This document shows positions 7,456-14,673 of a stretch of DNA of 35,279 bases, piece after piece. The first letter of the stretch is position 1. Each line of letters starts with the position of its first letter. The DNA comes from Zoogloea sp. (GTDB lineage Bacteria; Pseudomonadota; Gammaproteobacteria; Burkholderiales; Rhodocyclaceae), in contig JAKLLM010000004.1 in the NCBI GenBank assembly GCA_023150125.1, forward strand, positions 1-35,279. The letters run 5' to 3'. The notes below the pieces were generated by a model that searched no databases, was not told where the DNA came from, and was given only the letters and a program-made list of their open reading frames with translations. Position numbers and translations under genes: made by a program.

Positions 7456-7998
7456 TCAGGCGGGAAAGACGGAGCGAAGGGTAATGCTGAGGGTGGTATC
7501 GCCGGACGAAAACCAGATCTGCCCGTCCTGGACGGTGCAGCTGAGTTCCATGTTGCGTTCGGCCAGCCCGGCGAGGGCACGGGAATCTTCCTGAGCCAGG
7601 GCAAGGACGCGGAGTTTCGGCAGGCTCGACAGGCTGGCGGCATCCTTCTGCCACCACACATCCACCGCCCGGCCGCCGTAGGCCAGCACGATCACTTCGT
7701 CGGCCTTGCCGCACGCGCGGCGAAGCAGGCGCTCATCGGGCAAACCCACTTCGATCCAGCGGAGAATGCGGCCGGAATCGTCCTTCAACCACAGGGCCGG
7801 TTCGTCGTCGGTGGAGATGCCACGCCCAAACTGCAGGCGCTCGTCGCCATGGAGGGCAAAGGCGAGGATCCGGACCATCATCCGCTCGTCGGTCTCGGAC
7901 GGATGCCGCGCCAGGGTCAGCGTGTGTTCGGCAAAATACCCACGGTCCAGGTCGGACACATTGAGGGTGGCTCGGAAGATCGTGGATTTTAGGGCCAT
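7456..7998 (-). CDS. yaeQ: YaeQ family protein
   Basis: The 180-residue product matches YaeQ along its length, as recognised from family features: MALKSTIFRATLNVSDLDR at the start, LTLARHPSETDERMMVRILAFA, DDEPALWLKDDSGRILRWIEVGLPDE, VDVWWQ in the centre, and the conserved QDGQIWFS near the end. YaeQ has a PD-(D/E)XK nuclease-like fold and was first described as a suppressor in RfaH-deficient cells; its biochemical role is not settled. It is transcribed alone, between the lipoprotein terminator at 8021-8046 and its own terminator at 7339-7358. The length is normal and the start ATG is clear. Confidence 0.93.
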   Translation of the reverse strand: MALKSTIFRATLNVSDLDRGYFAEHTLTLARHPSETDERMMVRILAFALHGDERLQFGRGISTDDEPALWLKDDSGRILRWIEVGLPDERLLRRACGKADEVIVLAYGGRAVDVWWQKDAASLSSLPKLRVLALAQEDSRALAGLAERNMELSCTVQDGQIWFSSGDTTLSITLRSVFPA

Positions 7999-8020
7999 GG
8001 CAGCGATGAAGCGCTAAAAG

Positions 8021-8046
8021 AAAAACCGGGCCCCGAAGGCCCGGTT
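8021..8046 (-). terminator. Rho-independent terminator of the LEA-like lipoprotein gene
   Basis: AACCGGGCC at 8024-8032 and GGCCCGGTT at 8038-8046 form a 9-bp stem around CCGAA. On the minus strand the stem runs into a T-rich tail. It lies about 20 bases beyond the lipoprotein stop and directly upstream of yaeQ. Confidence 0.85.
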
Positions 8047-8067
8047 TGCGACAGATGACGACGGCGC

Positions 8068-8463
8068 TTACTTGCCGACGGCGGCCTTGGCCTTGTCGGC
8101 GGCTTCCTTGGTGGCATCGGCGGTGGCGGCGACAGCCTCCTTGCCCGCTTCCTTGGCAGCGCCGGCTGCTTCCTTGGCGGCAGCCACGGCATCCTTGGCT
8201 GCGTCCTTGGTCGCATCGACAGCTTCCTTGCCGGCTTCCTTTGTGGCGTCAACGGCCTCCTTGCCAGCTTCCTTGGCAGCGCCAGCGGCGTCCTTGGCGG
8301 CTTCCGCGGCCTGCTTGGCAGCTTCTTCAGCCTTCTGGGCAGCTTCCTTGGCGGCATCGACAACCGGAGCGGGCGCCGGGGCGGGAGCGGGCTCTTCCTT
8401 CTTGGAACAGGCGGCGAGACCAACGGCAATCAGGGTGGCGAGGAGCAGGGAACGGGTATTCAT
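8068..8463 (-). CDS. Lipoprotein with LEA-like alanine/lysine/glutamate repeats
   Basis: ATG 8463 follows GGAG at a normal distance. The 131-residue product has a lipoprotein signal (MNTRSLLLATLIAVGLAAC), a short Pro/Ala linker (EPAPAPAPAP), and then about 95 residues made almost only of Ala, Lys, Glu and Asp. The pattern is an imperfect 11-residue repeat (AAKEAGKEAVD, ATKEAGKEAVD, ATKDAAKDAVA and so on). This periodicity is that of group 3 LEA proteins and of alanine-rich coiled-coil lipoproteins: an amphipathic, heat-stable helix. A role in envelope protection or as a coiled-coil tether is plausible. It is a monocistronic gene with its own terminator. Confidence 0.8.
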   Translation of the reverse strand: MNTRSLLLATLIAVGLAACSKKEEPAPAPAPAPVVDAAKEAAQKAEEAAKQAAEAAKDAAGAAKEAGKEAVDATKEAGKEAVDATKDAAKDAVAAAKEAAGAAKEAGKEAVAATADATKEAADKAKAAVGK

Positions 8464-8620
8464 CGGAAGATCTCCAGCAGGATAGTGAAAACGGGTTTTC
8501 AGGCAGACCGAAAGCGTCCGTGAAGCATGTGCATGCCATCCTAACGCAGCGGTACGGCCGCAAGATGACTCGGTGGCCAAAAAAAGCCACGCCTGCTTGC
8601 GCAGCATCGCTCCGGAAAAG

Positions 8621-8654
8621 AAAAATCCCCGCCCGGCAAAGCACCTGGGCAGGG
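8621..8654 (-). terminator. Rho-independent terminator of efp
   Basis: CCCCGCCC at 8627-8634 and GGGCAGGG at 8647-8654 pair over 8 bp with one wobble. On the minus strand the hairpin is followed by ATTTTTC. It is 30 bases after the efp stop. Confidence 0.8.
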
Positions 8655-8683
8655 ATTCTGCGGATTTCCTGCAGCGCGGGGGC

Positions 8684-9244
8684 TTACTTGACCCGGTTGC
8701 GGTACTCGTCGCTGCGGGTGTCGATCTCGATCTTGTCGCCGATTTCCACGAAGGCCGGGACAGACAGCTCGAAACCACTCGGGGCGATGCGGGCGGGCTT
8801 CAGGACCTTGCCGGAAGTGTCGCCCTTGACGGCGGGTTCGGTGTATTCGACTTCACGGACGACGGTGGTGGGCAGCTCCACGGAGATCGCCTTGCCGTTG
8901 TAGAAAACCACTTCGCAGGGCATGCCGTCGACCAGGTACTTGAGCGCGTCGGTCATGTTCTCGGCTTCGACTTCGTACTGCTCGTAGTCGGCGTCCATGA
9001 AAACGTACATCGGATCGGCGAAGTAGGAGTAGGTCACTTCCTTGCGGTCGAGGACGACGATCTCGAACTTGTCGTCAGCCTTGTAAACCGACTCCGACGG
9101 CGCGCCCGTCAGCAGGTTCTTGAGCTTCATCTTGACGACGGCGGCATTGCGACCAGACTTGTTGTACTCGGCCTTCTGCACCACGAGGGCGTCACTGCCC
9201 ACCATGATCACGTTGCCGGAGCGGAGTTCCATTGCGGTTTTCAT
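8684..9244 (-). CDS. efp: Elongation factor P (arginine-32 type)
   Basis: This 186-residue EF-P relieves ribosome stalling at polyproline. Its KOW-like domain I carries the modified loop [12 protein letters not shown], with Arg32 (codon 9149-9151) where enterobacterial EF-P has lysine. The OB domains follow, including [13 protein letters not shown] and the C-terminal [18 protein letters not shown]. Arg32 EF-P is activated by rhamnosylation by EarP, which is the next gene upstream on the same strand (58 bp away), so modifier and target are encoded together. The start ATG has AGGAAACAGC in front. The window contains several proline-rich products (for example 13991-14566) that would need this factor. 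Confidence 0.97.
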   Translation of the reverse strand: MKTAMELRSGNVIMVGSDALVVQKAEYNKSGRNAAVVKMKLKNLLTGAPSESVYKADDKFEIVVLDRKEVTYSYFADPMYVFMDADYEQYEVEAENMTDALKYLVDGMPCEVVFYNGKAISVELPTTVVREVEYTEPAVKGDTSGKVLKPARIAPSGFELSVPAFVEIGDKIEIDTRSDEYRNRVK

Positions 9245-9302
9245 GCTGTTTCCTGCTGAACGGTTGTTTACGCGGCACGTGCCACGGAGAATACGTAACC
9301 TG

Positions 9303-10448
9303 TCATTCTATCTTAAGTTCGCAAAATTGCACCAGCTTCGAGGCGAGCTCGCCGGCCGCCTCCAGCCGTTCCGCCCAGCGCTCACCGTGCTCCGCCAACG
9401 CAGGCAAGGCGGCCTCGAACGCCGGCCACGCTTCCGCCGCTCCCTGCCCACGGTTCCACGCGTGCCAGAAGTCGGCGAGCGCGCGGCGCGGGCCGCCATC
9501 GAGCCCGGCACCAAAACGCTCCAGAAAAGCGTCCAGCTTCACCATGTGGGCGTCCTCGTCCTGGGGATAGATGTGCCAGACGAAGGGCCTGGCGGCCCAC
9601 TGGGCCCGCACGAAGGAATCCTCCCCTCGCACGAAGTTCAGGTCGCAAGCCCATAGCAACTCGTCGTAGCGGCGCTGTTCGACGAAGGGCAGCACCTGCA
9701 CCGTCAGCGCGCCACGCTGGAACCGGTCGCCCACCGCCAGGCGGCCGGCACCGAGAGCCGGCGCCAGGCTGGCCACCACCCGGCCTTCCGGAACCAGACA
9801 CGTCACCGGGCGCGAGGCGTGGCGCCAGGCCTCGAGCAAACCCGCCAGCCCGGCGTTCTCGTAGGAAAACAGGGATACGCACAGCTCGCCCGGCACAGGT
9901 GGCGGGAGCCCGAGGGCAGAGCGGAACCCATTCACCGGAAACGCGGCACGGCGTGCGGCGTAGCCGGCCTCGCGCAGGACGCCGCCCGTCCGCGGATCGA
10001 AGCCCGGGAAGAAGAAGTGCTCGACGAGCGGCAGCCGGGGGTGGGGCGACGGCAGCGCGTGGCAGTCGGCAACCCAGCCTTCGGCGCTGAGGTACTCAAG
10101 ATTTATCCACACCGGCCTGGGCAAACGACGCGCCATGGCCTCGACGAAGACCTCTGGAAGCCGGCAGGCGAATGCGGCCAGCACCACCTGCCCGGGCTCA
10201 ACTGCCGGGAACGACGCATCCCAGCGCCGCACCTCCACGCCGTCGACCCACTGGGAGGCCTGCCCGGTGTCGAGAGAAGGGATCAGGCGCCCGGCGCTGT
10301 GCAGGTCGTCCACCCACAGACGCACGGAGATCCCGTGCTCCTCCGCCAGTTGCCGCGCAAGACGCCAGCACACGCCGATGTCCCCGAAATTGTCCACAAC
10401 GGAACAGAACAGATCCCAGCACCCCGACTGAGGTGGAACAGGGCACAT
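9303..10448 (-). CDS. earP: EF-P arginine-32 rhamnosyltransferase
   Basis: The product (381 residues from ATG 10448) matches EarP (formerly DUF2331), a GT-B inverting glycosyltransferase that moves rhamnose from dTDP-L-rhamnose to EF-P Arg32. Key elements are visible: [20 protein letters not shown] with Asp19 and Asp23, [26 protein letters not shown], and [16 protein letters not shown] with the Glu-Asp pair that binds the nucleotide sugar, followed by [21 protein letters not shown]. An in-frame ATG at 10466 would add six residues; I prefer 10448 because the distance to the first beta strand then resembles known EarP proteins. It is followed by efp. Confidence 0.95.
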   Translation of the reverse strand: MCPVPPQSGCWDLFCSVVDNFGDIGVCWRLARQLAEEHGISVRLWVDDLHSAGRLIPSLDTGQASQWVDGVEVRRWDASFPAVEPGQVVLAAFACRLPEVFVEAMARRLPRPVWINLEYLSAEGWVADCHALPSPHPRLPLVEHFFFPGFDPRTGGVLREAGYAARRAAFPVNGFRSALGLPPPVPGELCVSLFSYENAGLAGLLEAWRHASRPVTCLVPEGRVVASLAPALGAGRLAVGDRFQRGALTVQVLPFVEQRRYDELLWACDLNFVRGEDSFVRAQWAARPFVWHIYPQDEDAHMVKLDAFLERFGAGLDGGPRRALADFWHAWNRGQGAAEAWPAFEAALPALAEHGERWAERLEAAGELASKLVQFCELKIE

Positions 10449-10497
10449 CGAACGCGAACTCGCCATCAGGATTGGGGACAAACACGGGAGAAAAGCC

Positions 10498-10697
10498 TGA
10501 GCAGATTGTGCACAAAGCCCTTCGGCAAGGCGAGGCGGAATTTCATCAACAAAAGCCGCACACGTCCTCCGGTTACTTCTCGACAGCTTTTTGGGTTGTT
10601 CAAACCTTTGATAAAAATGAATTTTTAAGTGTTATCCACAGAAACCCGCGGAGCGTAAACGTAAACTTTATTTATATAAAAAAAAACTAGTAACAAC
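10498..10697 (+). repeat. AT-rich repeat, copy A, with consensus DnaA box
   Basis: This fills most of the gene-free gap between earP and the 89-residue gene. It begins TGAGC followed by the palindrome TTGTGCACAA (10506-10515). It contains a perfect DnaA box TTATCCACA (10632-10640) continuing GAAA, and ends in an A/T tract (10668-10687) followed by AACAAC. A second, diverged copy with the same order of elements is at 11024-11258. The 76-bp core 10622-10697 aligns closely with 11181-11258. The tract is strikingly AT-rich for this window. It could act as a promoter region for the gene at 10757 or as an origin-like DnaA-binding site. Confidence 0.6.
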
Positions 10698-10756
10698 CCC
10701 CTGCAAACCTTGCCCCTGTTTGCTCACCATCACCTGAAGACCTGGAGGCAACTCAG

Positions 10757-11026
10757 ATGCTCTCGATCACCGACCTGCTCGACTTCATCGATCTGGACAG
10801 GGAAACCGTCCAGGTCGTGAACCGGGCCACCCGACTGCCCGAGGAAGAAGCCATCGCGATCGCTTCGGAGCTCCTGCGTACGCACCGCGGCATCTACCTG
10901 CTTCACGAAATGTTCAAGGATCAGATCGCCGAAGCCGTCTCCGCGTGCGAAGTCGTCCAGGAACGCAGCCTGCGCAAGGCCTATGCCTACTTCGCGCGGA
11001 AGTACCCGATTCCCCACATGCTTTGA
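10757..11026 (+). CDS. Conserved-looking small protein of unknown function
   Basis: The 89-residue product starts at an ATG behind a strong GGAGG (spacing about 8). It is mostly helical and charged: MLSITDLLDFIDLDRETVQVV, LPEEEAIAIASELLRT, and a basic C-terminal segment RSLRKAYAYFARKYPIPHML. There is no signal peptide or membrane helix, so it should be cytoplasmic. I do not recognise the family. It stands alone between two copies of the same AT-rich, DnaA-box-containing repeat; copy B begins exactly at its stop codon. The codon usage is like that of neighbouring genes, so it looks like a resident gene. Confidence 0.75.
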   Translation: MLSITDLLDFIDLDRETVQVVNRATRLPEEEAIAIASELLRTHRGIYLLHEMFKDQIAEAVSACEVVQERSLRKAYAYFARKYPIPHML

Positions 11027-11258
11027 GCGGACTGTGCACAAAAGGTCGGATTGTTCTGGCACAAAATGTGGACAAGCGGCTCTCTGGCAGGAAACGAAAA
11101 TTTCATCCCCAAATTGTCCCGTGTCTGACGAGGCTTCTGTCCAGAGTGTTTTACAGATTTCAAGATCATGATTTAAAAGATTTTTATTTAGTTATCCACA
11201 GAAAGGTCCGAAGCATAGTTAACGTTGTCTTATATATATAAAGAAAAACAAGAACAAC
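11024..11258 (+). repeat. AT-rich repeat, copy B, with consensus DnaA box
   Basis: This occupies much of the gene-free stretch 11027-11400. It starts at the stop codon of the 89-residue gene (TGAGC), then TGTGCACA (11033-11040), a box-like TGTGGACAA on the other strand (11067-11075), the perfect DnaA box TTATCCACA (11192-11200) followed by GAAA, an alternating T/A tract (11230-11241) and AACAAC. The order matches copy A at 10498-10697. The rest, 11259-11390, holds nothing recognisable before the ribosome binding site of the next gene. Confidence 0.6.
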
Positions 11259-11400
11259 AAACCACAGCCAGGCAAGCAGCACACTGCCTGGCGGGGGCTG
11301 TCGGCCTGTTTTGCAGGAATCTCGTGAAATCTGGCTCCGGAAGAGCTGACGGCAGGCTGCAAGAACCGATACACTGTGCCGCTGACCTCCGGAGCAAGCC

Positions 11401-11874
11401 TTGTATTTCGAACATATCGTCGAGATCAACGACCCTACGAACCCCCTTGCCGCCATCCTGAGTCCGGAACAGGTCTGGGCCGGGCTGATGTTCCGGGTAC
11501 ACGAGCCCGTGGCCTTCCTCCCTGGTCTCGACCGCTGTGTGGTCAGGCAGGAATCGCCAGGTCGGGTGACGCGGGAGCTGCATTTCGGCTCCGCCTGCAT
11601 CCTCGACACCGTGACCTTCAAACCACAGGAATGGGTGTGTTTCGAGTCCGCGGCAACGGCAGAGCACGCGGGCGGTCGCCTCACCATTCGGCTCGAACAG
11701 CCCGACGATGAACAGCTGTGCCTGCGCTTTACCTACGAGACCACGCTGTCTGAAGGTCTTGAAGAGGGGGAAAGCATCCAGGTTTCGGAGTTCGTCAAAT
11801 CGGCATACCGTGCCTCGGACGTGGATACGGTGCGGGTCATCCGCATGATCGCCACCACTGGGCGGCCGCACTAG
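11401..11874 (+). CDS. SRPBCC-fold protein, AtaL-like (DUF1857)
   Basis: I start this gene at TTG 11401 because GGAG lies at 11391-11394, six bases before it; no ATG in this frame would keep the conserved N-terminal strand. The 157-residue product begins [12 protein letters not shown] and has the alternating strand pattern of a START/SRPBCC domain: [59 protein letters not shown]. It resembles the DUF1857/AtaL-like subfamily, which forms a hydrophobic ligand cavity; the ligand is unknown. It ends 41 bp before the aminotransferase gene, so the two may be cotranscribed. Confidence 0.75.
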   Translation: MYFEHIVEINDPTNPLAAILSPEQVWAGLMFRVHEPVAFLPGLDRCVVRQESPGRVTRELHFGSACILDTVTFKPQEWVCFESAATAEHAGGRLTIRLEQPDDEQLCLRFTYETTLSEGLEEGESIQVSEFVKSAYRASDVDTVRVIRMIATTGRPH

Positions 11875-11915
11875 CGCGCCTGTTCCAGGGATCCAACAGA
11901 CAATCAGGAGAACCC

Positions 11916-13049
11916 ATGAGCATCGACAGACCCGAGATCCGATCCTTCCAGCCGCCTGTGCGAACCCTGATGGGGCCCGGGCCTTCCGATGTGCCTCCGC
12001 GGGTTCTGTCGGCGCTGGCCCGGCCGACCGTCGGCCACCTGGATCCGGCCTTCGTCGGGATGATGGATGAGCTCAAGACCCTTCTCCGCTACGCCTTCCA
12101 GACCCGCAACGAGCTGACCTTTCCGGTTTCTGGCCCCGGTTCCCTGGGCATGGAGACCTGCTTCGTCAATCTGGTGAGCCCGGGCGACAAGGTCATCGTC
12201 TGCGTGAATGGCGTCTTCGGCGGCCGCATGGCCGAGAACGTCCGGCGCCTCGGGGGCGTGGCGGTGGTCGTGGAGGATCCGTGGGGCGCGCCGGTGGACC
12301 CGGCCAAGGTCGAAGAGGCGTTTGCCGCAAACCCCGACGCGGCCCTGCTGGCCTTCGTGCACGCCGAAACCTCCACCGGCGCCCTCTCCGATGCGGCTGC
12401 GCTGGCGGCGATCGCCCGGCGCCACGGCGCGCTGACGATCATGGATTGCGTGACTTCCCTTGGCGGTGTGCCGGTCCTGCTCGACGAGTGGGGCATCGAC
12501 GCAGCCTACTCGGGCAGCCAGAAGTGCCTGTCGTGCACCCCGGGCCTGTCGCCGGTGAGCTTTTCGGAGGCCGCAGTGGCGCGCATCAAGGGCCGCAAGA
12601 ACGCCTGCCCGAGCTGGTTCCAGGATCTCGGCCTGGTGCTGGGCTACTGGAGCGGTGCGAAGCGCACCTATCACCACACGGCACCGGTGAATCCGCTGTA
12701 CGGCCTCCACGAATCCCTGGTGATCCTTGCCGAGGAAGGCCTGGAAACCGCCTGGGCGCGCCACCGCGACAACCACCTGCGCCTGCGCGCCGGCCTGGAA
12801 GCCCTCGGCATGCGCTTCGTGGTGAGCGAGGAAGCCCGCCTGCCGCAGCTGAATTCGGTATGGGTGCCCGAAGGCGTCGATGAAGCGGCAGCGCGGACGC
12901 GTCTGCTGCAGGAGTTCGGCCTGGAGATCGGCGCTGGCCTGGGGGCCTTGGCCGGCAAGGTGTGGCGGATCGGCCTGATGGGGCATTCGAGCCGCCCGGC
13001 CAACGTGGCCTTGTGCCTGGCAGCCCTCGAAACGGTGATCAAGGGCTGA
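11916..13049 (+). CDS. Class V PLP aminotransferase (alanine/serine-glyoxylate aminotransferase family)
   Basis: The start ATG follows CAGGAGAACCC. The 377-residue protein is a fold-type I, class V aminotransferase. [15 protein letters not shown] is the family's N-terminal signature, [10 protein letters not shown] lies in the phosphate-binding region, and [17 protein letters not shown] (cofactor Asp) and [19 protein letters not shown] with the Schiff-base Lys203 follow. The [18 protein letters not shown] and RIGLMGHSS blocks are typical of alanine-glyoxylate and serine-glyoxylate aminotransferases. It would transfer an amino group to glyoxylate (or a purine-derived ureidoglycine, as in PucG); the exact donor cannot be fixed from sequence. 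No photorespiratory, serine-cycle or purine genes are adjacent. Confidence 0.9.
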   Translation: MSIDRPEIRSFQPPVRTLMGPGPSDVPPRVLSALARPTVGHLDPAFVGMMDELKTLLRYAFQTRNELTFPVSGPGSLGMETCFVNLVSPGDKVIVCVNGVFGGRMAENVRRLGGVAVVVEDPWGAPVDPAKVEEAFAANPDAALLAFVHAETSTGALSDAAALAAIARRHGALTIMDCVTSLGGVPVLLDEWGIDAAYSGSQKCLSCTPGLSPVSFSEAAVARIKGRKNACPSWFQDLGLVLGYWSGAKRTYHHTAPVNPLYGLHESLVILAEEGLETAWARHRDNHLRLRAGLEALGMRFVVSEEARLPQLNSVWVPEGVDEAAARTRLLQEFGLEIGAGLGALAGKVWRIGLMGHSSRPANVALCLAALETVIKG

Positions 13050-13103
13050 GCCACATCATCGGTGGTGCCTGCGCCGGGCTCCTTGAAGGGCTGCCCGGCC
13101 GTT

Positions 13104-13120
13104 CTGGCTGGTAGAGCCAG
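13104..13120. other. Short hairpin between convergent genes
   Basis: CTGGCT and AGCCAG pair around a 5-base loop in the 107-bp gap between two convergent genes. There is no T-tract on either side, so a rho-independent terminator is not supported. Confidence 0.25.
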
Positions 13121-13156
13121 GCGAGCCGGCGTGGGGGGCCGATTGCCGGCCGTTCG

Positions 13157-13405
13157 TCAGCGGGTCGCGGCGTCGATTTCCTTCTGACGCTGGGCGGCCT
13201 GTTGCTGGGTGTCGGCGATCTGCTGTTCGAGTTTTTCCTTCGTCGCCCGGGCGCTCTCGGCCTCGCTGGCCTTGAGTTTGGCGGCCGTGACGGCTGCGCT
13301 TCCGCTGTCACCCAGGCCACAGGCCGACAGGGGGAGCGACAAGGAGAGGGCGAACAGCAGGCTGACCGGCTGGGCGGAAAGGCAATGGAGGCGCTGGCGT
13401 TTCAT
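13157..13405 (-). CDS. Small lipoprotein with coiled-coil tail
   Basis: ATG 13405 follows GGAGAACACC. The 82-residue product has a lipoprotein signal with an unusually long basic N-region (MKRQRLHCLSAQPVSLLFAL) and lipobox LSAC. About 50 residues of helical, Gln/Lys/Glu/Ala-rich sequence follow (KASEAESARATKEKLEQQIADTQQQ...), which would form a coiled coil. No family is recognised. It may be a small envelope tether or a partner of another coiled-coil lipoprotein. The gene converges on the aminotransferase gene. Confidence 0.7.
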   Translation of the reverse strand: MKRQRLHCLSAQPVSLLFALSLSLPLSACGLGDSGSAAVTAAKLKASEAESARATKEKLEQQIADTQQQAAQRQKEIDAATR

Positions 13406-13567
13406 GGTGTTCTCCGTAGGTCTGGTGAACGGGGTTGAGCCGCCCCCTGCGTGAACGCAAGTCGCGGCTGGCCTGCTGCAACCATAGCGCTTTTGATGCC
13501 TTTCGTCATGCCCCCGCGCGGCACGGATGCCGCTGCAGGGGGCCGGCAACGCGGCTCGACAGGCGCC

Positions 13568-13840
13568 TTACTTTTTGGCGCCTTCAGCGCCGCTGACGGT
13601 GAGCTCGCCCTTCAGCTTGGTGATGCTCTTTTCGCCGAAACCCTTGACGTTCTTCAGGTCTTCGACGCTTTTGAAGGGGCCGTTCTTGCTGCGGTAATCG
13701 ATGATCGCCTTGGCCTTGGACGGGCCGATGCCCTTGATGCCGTCGAGGTCACTGGCTGTGGCCGTGTTGAGGTTGACGGCGGCAAGTGCCATGTTGATGC
13801 CGAAGATACCAAGGGCGAGGAAGGACAGGATGGTCTTCAT
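13568..13840 (-). CDS. Exported helix-hairpin-helix protein, ComEA-like
   Basis: The 90-residue product has a signal peptide (MKTILSFLALGIFGINMALA) and one ComEA-type double HhH domain: VNLNTATASDLDGIKGIGPSKAKAIIDYR and then FKSVEDLKNVKGFGEKSITKL. The GIGPSKA and GFGEKS hairpins contact DNA backbone phosphate in this family. ComEA proteins bind incoming DNA in the periplasm during natural transformation; the minimal signal-peptide-plus-HhH form is common in proteobacteria. No other competence genes are adjacent. It is divergent from the Pro-rich lipoprotein gene, and their shared 150-bp promoter region is AT-rich (13876-13900). Confidence 0.88.
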   Translation of the reverse strand: MKTILSFLALGIFGINMALAAVNLNTATASDLDGIKGIGPSKAKAIIDYRSKNGPFKSVEDLKNVKGFGEKSITKLKGELTVSGAEGAKK

Positions 13841-13990
13841 GGTGTGGGCTCCGCTGGTTGAGTGACGCTGTCATTGTAGTGTATATTTATACATAAATGA
13901 CAAGAGGGTCGGCAACATTTCGAGAGATTTTTTTTGCGACCAAACGGAGTGCCCGGCGTTAAATGGGCAATATCCGCCCCGGAGTGCGTC

Positions 13991-14566
13991 ATGAAACGCC
14001 TGCTTGCCGTCCTGTTTGCGACCACCTCTCTTGCGGGCTGCGTGGTGGCCCCGGTCGACCCGGGCCCTTATCCGATGCCGGACGGCCGCTATCCGGCGCA
14101 GTATCCTCCCGCCTATCCGGCGCCCTACCCGGGCTACGGCTACCCGGCGACGGGCACGGTGATCATCCAGCGGAGCTACACGCCGCCGCCGGTCATCATC
14201 CAGCGCTCGCCGCCTCCCGTGATCATCCAGCGTCCTCCTCCGCCACCACGGCACGGGTTCGAGCCCGGCCACGAGCGCTGGCGAGAGCGCCAGCCCGACC
14301 GCCGTCCGGACCGGGGCTTCGAGCGCGGGCCGTCCTTCGGGCCAGGGCAGGGGAATGGGCCGCAGATGGCGCCGGGCTTCACGCCGCCACCGCGCCCGCA
14401 GGCTCCGATGGGGCCGGGTGGCGGGATGCCGCCCAACCGCGGCCCGGACGCCCGGCCCGACAATCGTGGCCCGGATCGCGGGCCAGGCCGGGAGCCCCAG
14501 CGGGGCCCGGACAAGGGGCATGGTTTCGGCGGTGGCCACGGCCCGTCGGGCGAGATGCGGCGCTGA
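13991..14566 (+). CDS. Proline/glycine/arginine-rich lipoprotein
   Basis: ATG 13991 follows CGGAGTGCGTC. The 191-residue product has a lipoprotein signal (MKRLLAVLFATTSLAGC) and is otherwise low-complexity: a Tyr/Pro segment (YPAQYPPAYPAPYPGYGYP), three copies of a VIIQR-PPP unit (residues about 57-82), and a long Gly/Pro/Arg/Asp tail. It is probably disordered and surface or periplasm exposed. No enzymatic domain is present. The polyproline runs suggest translation depends on the EF-P/EarP pair encoded at 8684-10448. The codon pattern is strongly GC-biased, and a long antisense frame is open here as an artefact. Confidence 0.75.
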   Translation: MKRLLAVLFATTSLAGCVVAPVDPGPYPMPDGRYPAQYPPAYPAPYPGYGYPATGTVIIQRSYTPPPVIIQRSPPPVIIQRPPPPPRHGFEPGHERWRERQPDRRPDRGFERGPSFGPGQGNGPQMAPGFTPPPRPQAPMGPGGGMPPNRGPDARPDNRGPDRGPGREPQRGPDKGHGFGGGHGPSGEMRR

Positions 14567-14673
14567 AGCGCTGCCGAGGCGATCAAGGCCGGGATAAATA
14601 TCGGCGGACTGGGTAGTATTCGGGCGGGCGGCGCACTTCCGGCGTCGCCCGCTTCCGTCAGCCGGTGCTCTCC

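Noticed and set aside
10390-10398. DnaA-box-like TTGTCCACA
   Set aside because: It lies inside earP and encodes the conserved VVDNF catalytic region, so it is explained by coding.
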